Assembly (NCBI GenBank): GCA_008711295.1
Contig: VUYV01000790.1
Span: 48,292-112,291 of the forward strand
Length of the DNA: 64,000 bases
Origin: Anarhynchus alexandrinus
Lineage: Eukaryota > Chordata > Aves > Charadriiformes > Charadriidae
Direction: 5' to 3'
Shown: positions 24,701 through 36,898 of the stretch, piece by piece
Layout of the letters: each line of letters opens with the position of its first letter
How positions within the stretch are numbered: position 1 is the first letter of the stretch
The notes under the pieces: generated by a model
What the model was told of the DNA's origin: nothing
The model's input: only the letters and a program-made list of their open reading frames with translations
The model's database searches: none
Translations under genes and position numbers: made by a program

Positions 24701-27035
24701 TCCTCTTGGGAAGAACCAGGCTATTGTCGATTACCAGCTTTTGTCTGACGATGCTTCACTCAAAGCAAGATTTAAGAAAGGGGAAACTACCAAATGAATC
24801 ACATCCCTTTTCTAATCTTATTTTCTCTTGGGGGTGGATTTGGGCATGCTCCAAAGCCACAGCCTAATTTAAATCAGGAGAAAGGTGGCTGTGAAGCGCA
24901 GAGAAGCAAGAAACCTGGGAAAAATGGACAGAAATATTTGTCCTTCCGTGAATGAATATCTGTCCTGATGGGAAACGGCCACATCTGGTGATAGAAAACA
25001 GAGGTTTCTTCTAGACGCTAATCGCTTGCTTTTTATCTGGGATTCACAAGCCATTTTAAATACTGTGTTGTGATGTGACTGGAGGCTTAAGAGGGGGAAT
25101 GGTTCCTGGCTTCCCCGCGTCTGCTGCCCTTCCTAGGGGATGCTGACAAATGTCTTGGGGAGATAGCGAGCAGCTTGCAGGAAGGAGCCTCTTCAAAGTC
25201 TTCTCTCCCTTATCTCCCCGCTGGAGTTGTTTTGACAGCGGCTAGTTAGAGACAGGAGCCCTTGCTGGGATGAAGTCAAGATTGCAAGAAAAAAAACAAA
25301 CCCAAGAGACTGCATCGGCAGCACACGCTATAACTCTAATTTGGAGTGGGCAGATGGAGACTGTGTGATGGCTGCTAGGCCGGGGAAGCTCAGCCAGTCT
25401 AAATATTACCAGAGGTAACGCGAAAGGTCACTCCTGGTGTAGTTCAGCAGTTTTGTGCTGCTAGCGCTCCAATTCACCTTTCGGCTCTGAACGGGCTCCT
25501 GGGTTCATGGTGTTTTTTCTTACAGGGACGACAGCAGCTCCCTGCTTTTCCCTGCCCTGCCGGCTCGGTCAGCGGCTCGGGGATCTCATCAGGTTTCCTT
25601 GCTCCGTGCCCTTTGCAGAGGGGTGTTAGGCAGCCCCCGTGCACGTCCCCGGCTGTCCCCTCTGCCCCGTTGAGCTCGCTCAGAGGTCTCACACCGCCTT
25701 CTTTCCCCACCTCCTCCTCTGCCAAGTGCAGCGTGCCTCACCCTCCCGGCTCGCTGCTGAAATCGCTGACGGTAAGATCCCACGGACAGAGGCTGTCTCA
25801 GGGGCAGAGGGGGTCTGTGCTTTCCACAAGCTGCACAGCGCTCCGCCGCCGCCCGTCAGTGCCGGGCAGGGACGCTGGGGCACGTGGCTGCTCCGTCGCC
25901 CTTCCGACCCACGGAGGTACCCCCGACTTGGCTGAGCGAAAGGCTTGCAGCCGTGTAAACGCGCCCCCAAATTCTAACTCTGGCTTTCCGATCAAATTTG
26001 CTGACCGAAGCCGTGCTTGCGAGCAAAGCCAGTGCGTGCCAGGCCTGAAGAAACCCCGTTTTGATAAATGGTGGCCAAAAGAAGTTTGCTCTGACGGCTC
26101 TGCTGCTTCTCCCCCCGCCGTCTCTGCCAGGTCTTCAACGTGCAGGTAGAAGACACCCTGGCAAAAAGGACCCGTGTCAGGCGGGAACGGAGCTCCATCC
26201 AGATTTGCTGTAACCACCTAGGCCCTACCCTGCGCCCATCTCTCCATCTGTCCAGTCATTTCCATTTATTGGCGCAGTTAAAAAAATAAAACTGTGCCTC
26301 TTTTTAAAGCTTTTGGCAATATTCTTACCCCCTCAAGCTATGTAATCACAGCTCCATGACGCAGAGAGATAAGCTAAGTATTTAGGAACACAGGCGGGAT
26401 CTGGGATGTGGCCCAGCTAGTCCTGTACCCTCTCTCTGACAGTAGCCGGCAGGAAATGAACCAGAAATTTTTGCAAAAATGGCTGGAAAGACGATAAGCG
26501 TCTCTCTCCAGATGCCACCTCGTAAACTTTATCGCTGTGTGGCTCCCACCCTTTGCCTCTGCGTAAGACGGCGGTCCTGGCTCCTGTGGAGCTCTGAACG
26601 GATGCAAGAAGTTTTGCCTTTTTATGTTGACTTCTGGAGGCCGCCAGTTCATTCACCTCGCCAGATCGGCCGAGCCCAGAGGGTTGGTGGGTGTGCGAGC
26701 CCCAGATGTTCGTACCTGGGAAGCTACCACGGCTCTCCCAATGCTATTGCTCACTAAGCTCCATCCTGAGAGGTTTCAAGTGCAAAGCTATGAGTGGAAA
26801 TAAACCCGTTCTGCAGAGGTGGTTGAAGACCCTTTGTAATGGATAAAAACCCCACCGTTTCCAAAATCCTTGTGATTTTTCACTTGGTGCCAAAATGTCA
26901 GCTGATGGTGCTGAATTTGTTGTTCCCGCTGGAGAATTTTGTATCTATTCATACTTATATGCAAAAAACCCCATCGGCTGCAATTACAGACAGAGCTCTT
27001 CCTCACGCGTTCTCTACCTGATTGATTCGGCCAAA
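24701..27035. other. Unique non-coding stretch
   Basis: No gene is recognised. A GC-richer section at about 25480-26200 opens frames in several phases on both strands at once (25613-26149 plus, 25798-26217 minus), as expected from low stop density rather than coding. Confidence 0.5.
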
Positions 27036-27211
27036 TAGAATCATAGAATGGTTCAGGTTGGAAAGGACCTTGAAGATCATCGAGTTCCAACCCCCCTGCC
27101 ATAGGCAGGGACACCTCCCACCAGCCCAGGTTGCCCAAGGCCACGTCCAGCCTGGCCTTGAACACCTCCAGGGATGGGGCCTCAACAACCTCTCTGGGCA
27201 ACCTGTTCCAG
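27036..27211 (-). mobile_element. CR1 LINE 3' fragment
   Basis: This antisense CR1 terminal fragment has its ATTCTATG-type tail at 27036 and its 5' truncation at about 27211, inside the segment encoding [12 protein letters not shown]. It carries the GGGCAACCTGGGCTGG bases (plus strand CCAGCCCAGGTTGCCC) that it shares only with the 54.8 kb copy. It is far too short to encode a functional domain. Confidence 0.95.
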
Positions 27212-27539
27212 AAATAATTTCTCCAAATACTACAATTTCTATGGTGTTATTTTGAGCCCCGGGGTTCAGAGCTCTCGTCACCCACTGCCAGGCGAGCACC
27301 TTGCCTGCACTCTCCCCTTTGCCGTGGGTGCAGTGGGGTTGGGCAAAGCTGCTAAGGGCCAAGGGGCTTTGATGGTCCGCTGAAAGCCCAGACCTGCGGG
27401 TTCAGTGCCTCTGGAGTGACTTTCAGCAATTAGCACGCATCAGAAAACCGAGCGTGCGAACACGGGGTTTGCATTCAAAAAGGAAAAGGCTATTCAATTT
27501 TGGGCTGGTTTAAAGTAGCGCTGGAGCATCCTTGATGTG
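27212..27539. other. Unique non-coding stretch
   Basis: I see no gene or repeat here. Confidence 0.5.
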
Positions 27540-28060
27540 CCTATAAATAACGAATTATTATTTACGGGACCCTTTGCATTAGTGGTTACTATGGCAATGA
27601 ATCTTTCGGTCTCTGCTGGTGCCAGATTGAACGTTATTGTCTAACATTCATCCAAACAATATTCAGTCATGGTGCAGTTAGTTAAAGACTTAGCAGATGT
27701 TCTAAAGTAAATTCTATTCAGAGCTGCGCGCGCTGGCAAAATGCCATTTCCTAATATCTATGCTGAAGATGTAAAGACTACCGAATTTCTCTGTTTCTAA
27801 AAAAAAAAAAAAAAAAAAANCTGTACCAAGCCTGTCTAATTAATTGCACATGGATCCACCCTAATGTGCAGGGAGAAATGGAAGCGAATCCATTCTGCCA
27901 CTATTTCCAAAAGTATAATAAGCGCATGTAAAAGCTGTAATCACTGGCTGTAATGGCTTCCTAGTTGCAGGCTGTTTCGTCGACTATGAAAATATGCTGT
28001 GTGGAAATAAACCATTTGTGCATTGGACTGAATTAAAACCAAATGCTTGAACTTCTAATT
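27540..28060. promoter_or_regulatory. Candidate conserved AT-rich element with X-box-like site
   Basis: This low-GC block is rich in ATTA and TAATT words. It contains GTTACTATGGCAAT at 27585-27598. Its reverse complement, ATTGCC-AT-AGTAAC, fits the RFX X-box GTNRCC-N-RGYAAC at 11 of 12 positions. An A21 run with a single N (27799-27820) interrupts the block. The overall look is that of a developmental non-coding element, but conservation cannot be judged from one genome. Confidence 0.28.
27799..27820. repeat. A21 homopolymer ending in N
   Basis: Twenty-one A followed by a single N mark an unresolved homopolymer in the assembly. Confidence 0.92.
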
Positions 28061-30689
28061 AAAATTTTTCTTCAAGTCGGGGAAAGGAAAGGCTTAATTA
28101 CCACCAAAATGCTCTCCTTTTCTTTCTTTTCTTTTCTTTTTTTTTTTTTTTGGTGTTGTTTTTCATAATTTCGCTGTGTCCAACAGTTTTTGGTACATTT
28201 TGCATTTCTGCCCAAGCGGTCCCTTAAAGCCAGGTTAGCTTTCCAGGATACCTGCCCATGTGGTCCTCATTGGCTCTGCTTTCAAAGTTTACTGCAAACA
28301 CATGGATTGCTGCCTACACATTCCAGATGCTAAGTAAGCTTTAGGAAAATTAAAAAAAAAAAAAAAAACAACAAAAAAAAAACCAAAAAGAGGGAGAAGC
28401 GTGCGTGGGGTGGAGGGGGAATAAACAGAGTTAAAGAGAGATACCATTCCTGGCAGGGACAAAGATGCTGACTTCCATCTTGCATGAATGGCAGCGCCGG
28501 AATCGGTCGGGTTTTTTTATTTCTCCCTATCTTGTACGCTGTATAATAGAGGGCTTTTTTTTTTTTTTGAACTTTAACATTTGGACTTCTTAACAGACTG
28601 CTCTTTAGTGTGGTTTGGGAAGGACAAAAGAAGACTTTTGTTGATTTGGCATAAATTATACAGTGGGTATTTTTGGCATAAATGTTGGAGTTTGATGCTT
28701 TTTGTTGGTTTGGCAAAATATACCTTGAAATCACAAAAATATGCTTCTAATTACAGAATGTATGTTGCAGTGATGTGGGACAGTGAAGTAAGGAACCTTT
28801 CAGTATTTATATTAACCGAATCAAAAAATTAACCTCTTCCTGTTGAATGTTTACAGCTGGAACCCAGTCAAAGAATCTGAGGCTGGAGCTAGTAATGCCT
28901 CATACGTTTCTGCCTCAACAGCAAAGATAAGTAATTCATTATTCAGACGCTGAGCGTTCGGCAGACCAGTCCCGCCAATTAGGGTTTAGACTTGCTTGCG
29001 AGAGGAGCACTGGCAGGTACCGCGGGCCCCAAATTTAAGCCGCGGCGTGGGGCTGTTTTGTGAAACCCTGCATGAACAGACATCTCGCAGGGAAATAAAA
29101 GGGCGAAAACGCAATGAGAACGGGTTCTTGTTTAGACTGAAACCTCCTCCTGCCGCGTTTGTCACTCAAGCGTTTCGGCAGCCCGCTCGAGTTGGACAGG
29201 CAGAAAGCAAAGCTGTTTTCACTGCCCAGGCAGAGCAGAAGGCAAACAGACAGCTTTCACCGTTCAAGCGAAGCCTGCTTTGGTCAAAGATCTTCTCGGT
29301 GCCCGCGGTCCTTCAGCAAGAAAAAGCAGGGAAAAATGTTTTACGAACTGGAAGGGGAGCCGGTCTCTCCATCCCGCATCCCCCAGCCCAGCTGGATCGT
29401 CCCGCGCCGGTCCTCTCCTCGCCTGAGCGGGGTGGCACAGCGCTGACTCTGCCCCACTGTCCTTGATAAGGATCGTTCCGCAGAGGAGTCAATGACCCTA
29501 ATTAACAGCGTACGTAATGTTTTGCCTGAAGAGCTTCCTGTGAGTGGCTCTCCCAACATGTCTGTCTTGTTCAGAGATGCTCTTTCTGGAATTGCCATTA
29601 AATTGCGGTGCCGCGTAATTGCTGCGAACGGTTGTAAATCTCATTTAACCCTTCTCGCCGCGCAGGTTAGGGAATGTGAGCGCCGCGGAGCATTTCCAAA
29701 GTATTGGATCTGAGTGCGCTCTTTATATAGCAAGAAAGGCTTTTCTGTGGGCTTTTTTTTTTTTTTTTAACGTATATTTATATATATTTCTCCTGAAGGG
29801 CTTTTTATTAAGCCGGGCAGAAAGCACTGAGTAGAAGTGCAAGAACAACTAAGTAATTTAGCGCGCCCTGGACAACTCTGGAGGAGATTGCAAAGGTTTA
29901 CTTGACAAAACAGGCACCAAACATGTCAACATTTGGGAATGTTACAGAGAGACTATTATGGTTTCAGGCCCTTCAAACACCCGCCGTAGGAAACTACCTC
30001 GCCCTGCAGCGTGTAGGCAGCAAAAGGCAAAAACAATGAGCGTGGAACCCACTCGGGCTGTATACGCGCAACCGCGACTTCAGCAAATCGTATCAGCTCT
30101 CACGTCATAAAATATAGGGAGGAATAAATGCTTTCCCCTTCCCGTTTCTTTAGGAATGGTTATACAATTCCTGTGGTAAAATCTGCTTTGCTCCGCTGGT
30201 TGCTAAGATAATACGATCGTGTTTTGAACGGGGCGGGGAGGGGGGAACAGTCTTTTTATTACTGTATATAATGGCTTTTCCTGTTTCTTGGTCATTATAG
30301 TTATTCATTTTCTTTACTTTTTTTTCCCACGTTTCTCAGCCCTTCTGAGAGACATCAAGGAAAAACTTGAGTTTTCTAAGGTACTTGATGGCAGTAAGAA
30401 CAGCAGTCGGGAAAATCAGTGGGATGCACGCAGGTCAATTATTGCCACTCGGGAAAATTTGTTCCCTCAGAACGCCTGAGAAGTTGGTGGTAGTGGTAGT
30501 TTTTCTGGTATTGTTGTCCTTTTATTAAAAAAAAAAACAGGAGCACCATAAGAAGCTATCATATGGAGGCCAAAAATGCCAGTTTTGCCCGTGATGTTCG
30601 CTGGTGATGGTTCAGTCAGAGGTTGGGTTCTCCCAGAACCACTGGTTCCCCGTTCTCAGGCAGCTTTTTGTATGATGGTGGGCAGGGGA
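28061..30689. other. Non-coding stretch with several homopolymers
   Basis: A CT/T-rich tract lies at 28115-28151, A-rich at 28352-28390, and T-runs near 28555-28569 and 29752-29768. No gene is recognised. The frame 28996-29466 (156 codons) has no domain and overlaps other open phases. Confidence 0.5.
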
Positions 30690-30795
30690 TGGTGTCTCTC
30701 CGGGGCTCTCATTCCCTACCTATGATATGAGGATAAGGAAATTACAGGTTACTGGAAAGACTTGATGCGCTGGCGTTTTAAAGTGCTGTTTATAG
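30690..30795 (+). repeat. MIR-like SINE remnant, 3' half
   Basis: The order CTCTCATTCCCTACCTATGA, TATGAGGATAAGGAAATTAC, GGAAAGACTTGATGCG, TTTTAAAGTGCTGTTT parallels the MIR 3' half (CTCAGTTTCCTCATCTGTAA, ATGGGGATAATAATA, GTGAGGATTAAATG, TGTAAAGCGCTT). It is diverged and inactive. Confidence 0.48.
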
Positions 30796-32334
30796 GGCAG
30801 GGACTATTTATTCCTAATAATCAACCAGCATCTTTTAAAAGTCTGGGTTCATTTTCCCCTTATGGTTCTTCCTGTATATTCTTAATTTTTTCTCAAACAA
30901 ATATGAGGAACAGCCTTCCAGGGGAGGCAAAATGACGAAGTGGAGAACATGGCTGGCTCTCAGAGGACTGGGGAGCGGAGGTTTCTGAGGAGACCTTTGC
31001 TCAGCTGCCATCAGCCAAGCCTTTGCCGCAACCAAGAATAGGTTGACCACCGCTCCCTGTCCTGGTGCACGGTGTGGCAGCCTGCTTTGCTGGTGTGCAA
31101 TCTCTCCGGGCACACGACAGCAGCTCTCGTGCACGGATGATGGTTTTCTTGGTGTTTTCCAGCTGCAATTTTAGGCTTTGCCTTCGTATAATTGCCATCA
31201 GCATGGGCGATTGATGGCAACTCTCCGAGCCCCTTGTACCCGAGAGAGGGACCTCAGCTTTCCACTGATTTCTCTCCTTGGGATGATTTCTCATGGAGAT
31301 CTGAAGAGAAAAAAGTGATACATTTCCCATTCTTTGAAGAGAGACCTTTAACTTCCGTGGATAAAATAATGTGTAAAACAATGTTTGGGAAAACTTCCAG
31401 GGGGCTGGTTTGGGCTTTACAAAGGAACCCTCCGCATTTGAATCCTGATGGGAAGATAAGATAATTCTCCAGCACTGTTTAGTTATCGCATGTGGTATAA
31501 ACAGCCATCCTCTCTTCATCTCCTGAGAATGCAGTGCTATTTGGGAAATAGTGTTACGAACAATTAGAGTGACTGGAATAAACTCCACATTCCCCAGGAG
31601 ATCGTGTCCTCATCTCTGCTTGATGGCTGTCAGTAGGGCTCGTGGATCTGAAGGTTGCTATTCATATCTCTTCAGGGCGATTTGCTGAGGTCTCTAGATG
31701 ATTTTCCTCTTTTAAAGTAACCCAAACTTTAATTATATAAGCAGTCATTGCCATCAGATCTTTTCTTGGCTCCTGTCAGTTCCCCAGAAGATTGGGAGTG
31801 CCTTCGCCGTGCTGTGCTGGGAGAAGAGCTGGGAGGTCTGCTTCGGCGTGCCGGGATAACTCATCGCGCACCGGGACGGGGGAGAACGGGCGCTTTGCAG
31901 GCGGGAAGAGCCGAAGGGATGCTGGACCCCGTGCTTGCCGCTCCGTCCACGGCCGTGGTACAGCTGTGGCAGCCGCCTCGGCAAAAGCCCTTTAAGCCTG
32001 GGCATGGCTCAACACTTCCAGCGTGTGCTGTCTCGGAAGGAGCTGCTGGCTGGGCAGCACGGCGTGGATAACAGGAGGAGCAGGGACACGGCTGTGGCAG
32101 TTTCTCCTTCAGGGATTTGGCTTTTCTGGCCCGCGGGGCAGGGTGGGGAGGGGAGGGAGCACTGCTGGTCTTCCGAGCTGGGGCATTTTGCTGTCCTGTA
32201 GCACCCAGCCCAGGAGGAATCAGTCATCTCGTTTGTTTGCATCATGTTTTGGACGTGATTTTAAAGGGAAAACCTCGCTCTGTGGAAGCAGGCGCAGTCA
32301 GCAGTAACAGTGATATGCCCTACCCCTTATCTAG
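30796..32334. other. Unique non-coding stretch
   Basis: No gene is recognised. A minus-strand frame 31001-31588 is open for 195 codons but has no identifiable domain, membrane segment or repeat. Confidence 0.5.
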
Positions 32335-32425
32335 AACTTTTTACTAATGAGTTTTAAAGTACTTCACAGAGAGGTCAGAGGTATTATCCTCATTTAACGA
32401 GAGGGGAACTATTACTCATTTTGCT
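32335..32425 (-). repeat. MIR- or L2-like 3' remnant
   Basis: AAAGTACTTCACAG followed by GGTATTATCCTCATTTAACG and GAGGGGAACT resembles the reverse complement of the tail shared by MIR and L2 (AAAGCGCTTTACA, GGTATTATCCCCATTTTACA, GATGAGGAAACT). It is short and diverged. Confidence 0.42.
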
Positions 32426-35235
32426 CTTGACATTTCTCTCTCATTGCTCTTTTGTTACCAAGGCCCTATAACAGCAGAGAGATCCCTTCCACTCCAGTTT
32501 ATCTGCAGGGAAGGATGCTGGAGCGGTGACAAAATGACGGCGTTGGTTGGAGACCTGTAACTGTAGCAGAGCAGTGGTTAAGTCAGCCAGAGGAATGTTT
32601 TGCCAGTTTGTCTCTGTTATTTTTTGTTTGTTTGTGTGTTCAGCAGAGCACTCTGTTATCTTCCGCCCGTCCTGACGCCATGCTTTTCCTGTTTAAAATT
32701 CCTACTTCTGATTTTCCCTTTGGGTTGGTTTTTTTTTTTTTTTGCTTTTTTGCTTCCCCAATTGTTCTAGTTTTATGTTCCCAGCTCCGATCGCCAAACA
32801 ATATCTAATGAAAGCATTTGAGGACATAAGCGTTTGGTGCCTCTGCCTTCTTCAAATGTGTGTTCCCTGTGCTATTCTTGTTTCACCTCTCTCGCTTGCA
32901 AGACTGGCTGAATATTCTCCGTCTCATTAACTGAATTTTACCTGATAATTCCTCTTTGTGAAGGGAACTCATAATGCAACCACACTGAGAGCAAATGGGT
33001 ATCTCACACTAGACAATAAAATGGGGGGGGGGAGAAGCACAAGTTCCTTTCTCTGGTGCCTCGTTGGCGGACACGGCACACCGGGGTACGGTGCGCTGCG
33101 CTGCGCTGCGTGGTGCTTCACGCAGGCTCGGTCAGGGGTGGATTGTGCGTCAGACCGTGCACTTGTGTGGGGATGGACCAACACGCTTCCAAGTGGTCAG
33201 GAGGCTTTTCTGATATAGGCTCAGTCTAAGTTGGGAGAAAATGTCTTTCTGGTACATCACTGCACGGCTCTTGCTGCTGCTGAGCGCGTTGACTGGTTTT
33301 GAAGGTGCTTTCAGGCTTTGCGAGTGAAACACAGGGGGCGTTGAGACTTGGTGCTATGCAGCTGTTAAGTTGGACAGTTGGTGCTTTTCAAGGCTAAACT
33401 TTGTGCCAGTTGTTGCGCAGAAAAGTGGAAACTGTACAGGCTCAAAACATCCAAAAACATCCAATGCAGAAGGCTTTGGAGACTTCTGAGACCATGAGAA
33501 CATCACATAGAAGGCACATGAGAGATTTGGGTAGGGCAGAGAGCGTCTGTGTTGGTGTCACACACATGTCCAGAATAACTCACGAAAGCTGCATACCAGA
33601 ATATCGAGTCCTCCCTCTATCAGTGCTCGGAGACGGAGCAAAAAAGAGTCAGTACCTGAGCTTCTGGCATGCCCTTCGGCCCAGGAGGCAGAGAAGGACT
33701 TTAGAGGAGCTGCTGTGATTGCGGCACCGTTGATGCTCGCTGCAGCCCAGCAACGGGAAGGATGTTATCATTATGAAGGATGTTGTGGTGCCTGCACGGA
33801 TTGTGCAGAGGGAATGGGCAGGCACTTTCAATATTTTCTTAGTTGATACATCTTAGATTTTTCATAATCAGCTCGTGACTCATTCCACACATCATTTTTG
33901 GTGTGTATAGAGTAAGGTTTCGAAAAGGAAGCATTCAATAAATGTATGTTTTAGTACAGAGAGCCTGAATTTAGAGGACTACTCAGAATCTGCAGTACCA
34001 ACTGTGGGTACAAAGTCGCCATACTCAGAGGTTTCGCAGAGACGCCTGGCTGTCAGAGGCAGTAATGGTACACCTTTTATGCAGTTTTGATGATGCCTGT
34101 GACAAATTTGGGATATTTTGTCGGGAACAGTATGACAGAATTACCAGATAGTGTGAAAGAATTGAAAAATCATCTGTCTGCAAATATGGCAAACTAGAAG
34201 CAGTGTCACTTTATTGAGGACTGAAGTAATCTAGGTTCATCGAAAGGAGGAGTTACCGTGGTTTGGATCTCTGTGCTGTGAATACCAGCAGGAATGCTAA
34301 GGAAGCAGTTCTGTGCCTCTCTCTCACACGCACACAAATACGCTCCGTATTTTGTAAAGATGTTCTTTTGTCCCTCTCTGCATGGGAAAATGTGCTTTCC
34401 ACCCAAACATAAATTACTGTGCAAACTGCAGCTTACAATTCAGAACTCTGCGCTTTTAGTGGCACACTGTGGAGATCATTTTGGCAACGGCTCTGAGCAA
34501 ACACACCCGAAAAAAAGCACTTTGGGTGAAGGGCGAAGAAGCAAACGACCTGAATTCACTGTAATGAACTTTTTTGGAAGTCCCGAAGAACATTTTCGTG
34601 GCAGGGACTATTTTAAAATACATTCTGGGAATACAGAGCTTGGAGAAACAACACTTCCCCCCAGCAAAACCCAAACCCAATCCCTAAACAACAGCAGAAA
34701 TCCAAAAGCTACTCGTCCTTGTTCCCAGATCATGAGGTAATGCCGGGGAGTAACAACCCGAGGGAATCAATATCCCCTCGCCCAGACAATCCCAGATTTT
34801 TCAGGCTCCCTTAAAGGCTCCTGTTCCAGTATAGTCCCTGATTTGTGGCGTTAAGCTTTTTATAGTTTTGCTTATCCTAGCATTTAAGGTATTTTCAAAC
34901 TTTCATACACTTTAATTTGTTACGTTTGGAATGAGACGCTGGGTTTAGCACATAAAAAGGGTATTTTCCTTGGAGATGCGATGAACAGTTCAGTGAGGAG
35001 GAACTTCTGACCGTGGCGACCTGCCATGCCACAGGTAGAGCAAAGCGCAGCGATGCACGTGGCACAGCACTCCCACCAAAAGGCTCACACGGACGGGGAA
35101 GAGCTGGGACCATCGGCAGAGCTGAGCCCTTCACTGCCAAAAATCCTCAATATGCCCAGTCCCCGGGAGCCACCAGGCTGAAAAGCGTTTCCAGTTGGGT
35201 TCAGGAGAACTCACCGCTCAGCTGGATCTCTTATA
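32426..35235. other. Unique non-coding stretch
   Basis: No gene is recognised. It contains a T-run at 32731-32743, G9 at 33024-33032 and a short GCTGC run at about 33092-33111. The frame 34294-34740 (148 codons) has no recognisable content. Confidence 0.5.
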
Positions 35236-35526
35236 GGGCATGTAGTGATAGGACGAGGGGGAATGGCTTCAAACTGGAAGAGGGCAGGTTCAGATTGAAC
35301 ATTAGGAAGAAGTTTTTCACTGTGAGGGTGGTGAGGCACTGGCACAGGTTGCCCAGAGAGGTTGTTGAGGCCCCATCCCTGGAGGTGTTCAAGGCCAGGC
35401 TGGACGTGGCCTTGGGCAGCCTGGTCTGGTGGGAGGTGTCCCTGCCTATGGCAGGGGGGTTGGAACTCGATGATCTTCAAGGTCCTTTCCAACCTAAACC
35501 ATTCTATGATTCTATGATTCTATGAT
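35236..35526 (+). mobile_element. CR1 LINE 3' fragment
   Basis: This sense-oriented CR1 copy is truncated at GGGCATGTAGTGATAGGACG and ends in three ATTCTATG units. Its open frame gives the ORF2 C-terminus ([41 protein letters not shown]). By eye it differs from the matching part of the 11.4 kb copy at only a few bases and shares its GGGCAGCCTGGTCTGG and CACTGGCACAGG variants. The upstream part of the same frame, from 35013, is flanking DNA. Confidence 0.96.
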
Positions 35527-36206
35527 CTCATGCATTCCTCACTGAGCTGCACAGAATGGAGGAGGAAGCCCAAGTATCTTCTTCGAGGATAAATCTAGCA
35601 AAAGTTTAAGTTCAGAGCCCATTTAGTTAGGTGAATAGCTGACCTCAGCCAAGGACAGGTACCAACCGAACCAGCAATGGTCAATAACAAGGGAGAGTGC
35701 GGCTGAAATGGTAGAAATGGGGTTGGGAACGAAGCTTGATGTCCTGCAACCATCACTGGTGGATCTGGTACCCACGGGCACCGGAACGTGGAGTTTGCAG
35801 AAAACTTGATGAACTTCCTTTTAAGTGTTTGGCTTTTCCCTGTTTCCAACTGATTCGGTGGTGGCTCAGAGCCTGGGCTATGGAATTGTGTTTGAATTTA
35901 CCTCTCTGTTTGTAACATCCCATTACACCTAATGTTGTCTCTGATGGAAGGATTCAATCTGCTATTTTGGAACAACAGAACTATTTCAGAGGGACAAATC
36001 CCAAGTGAATCTGGGAGGTGTTGTGAAGGACTACTGTTTCACCAACTCTGCCACAGAGCGTTGTATGCTTCAGTGTTACTCTTGTCTTGAAACAATTCCC
36101 ATAGAAAGTTCAACAGTGAGAAGATCTTTCACTGCAGGGAAAGAGTTCAAACTTGGGCAATAAACAAAATTCATTGCACAGTTCTGCACTTCTGTGGATT
36201 CATCCC

Positions 36207-36254
36207 ACACTTCTTTAGGCATTTCATTGCATGGAATGCCTGAAGTAGAAGTGT
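36207..36254. repeat. Hairpin-forming inverted repeat
   Basis: ACACTTCT (36207-36214) pairs with AGAAGTGT (36247-36254), and AGGCATT (36217-36223) pairs with AATGCCT (36235-36241). An 11-base loop and a small asymmetric internal loop complete it. The stem is too short for a typical pre-microRNA. It is more likely the end of an old transposable element. Confidence 0.5.
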
Positions 36255-36264
36255 AGTTGCTCTT

Positions 36265-36398
36265 GGCTCCCTCTGTAGTGGAGGAATGCAGGTGAACACC
36301 TCCAGGGATTAATTAAGATCTTAGGGAGTAATTAAGGTGTTAGGCAGTGCCCACTGGAGATGCATACAGCTCTCCACTTACTTACTGTGGAGGGAGCC
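36265..36398. repeat. 134 bp inverted-repeat segment
   Basis: Perfect 9 bp arms GGCTCCCTC (36265-36273) and GAGGGAGCC (36390-36398) flank an AT-containing core with AGGGATTAATTAAGATC. It has the layout of a small non-autonomous DNA transposon, but no target-site duplication is obvious and I cannot name a family. Confidence 0.4.
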
Positions 36399-36898
36399 TA
36401 AGGTGACCAGACTCGTAAGCTTGTGAAATGTCTGTGTAGGGTGGGTTGAACCTTGGCTTGGGACTCACTCCCATACCCTTTCCGAGTTGTGCACCATCTT
36501 AAAAAAAAAAAAAAAAGCAAGTTTGTGGTTTGTGTATTTCTCCCACTTTACAGGTTACTGTATAATTCTCTTATTCAGGCAGATCACAGTAAACAAATAT
36601 CCAAATAAATCGCTACAGTAGAGAACAAGACCTTTTAATGCTCTCTCAAGGGTCATTCTGCGATGACCAGTTTACTCCTCTACACTGAAGAAAACTGCAC
36701 ACTAAGGTGGAACAGCCAACTTTGAGGACACACTTTGCCTGTGTCTCACCAGCCCTGGCGGTGGTGCCACAGGGATTTGCCACCAGCAGAGAAGACAGCC
36801 CAGGGCTTCCTGGACAGGCTCCTGGGATCTTCTGCAAAGTGACAAGGTGACAGCTTCAGCCTGAACTGGAACTGAAGTTGGGCTGCCTACAAGACAGA

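Larger units (their letters stand above)
35527..36898. other. Non-coding stretch with two nested inverted repeats
   Basis: No gene is seen. Inverted-repeat structures at 36207-36254 and 36265-36398 are annotated separately. An A16 run lies at 36501-36516. Confidence 0.5.

Noticed and set aside
25613..26149. 178-codon Ser/Pro-rich frame
   Set aside because: A GC-rich section is open in several phases on both strands; the composition follows the base content.
28996..29466. 156-codon plus-strand frame
   Set aside because: Basic, low-complexity translation with no family resemblance; another phase is open over the same bases.
31001..31588. 195-codon minus-strand open frame
   Set aside because: No recognisable family or motif; it overlaps other frames, and its length is not exceptional for 64 kb read in six frames.
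34294..34740. 148-codon plus-strand frame
   Set aside because: No domain or family resemblance; a single unbroken frame of this length is expected by chance.
36207..36254. Pre-microRNA
   Set aside because: The stem is only about 15 pairs with an asymmetric loop, too short for a typical precursor.
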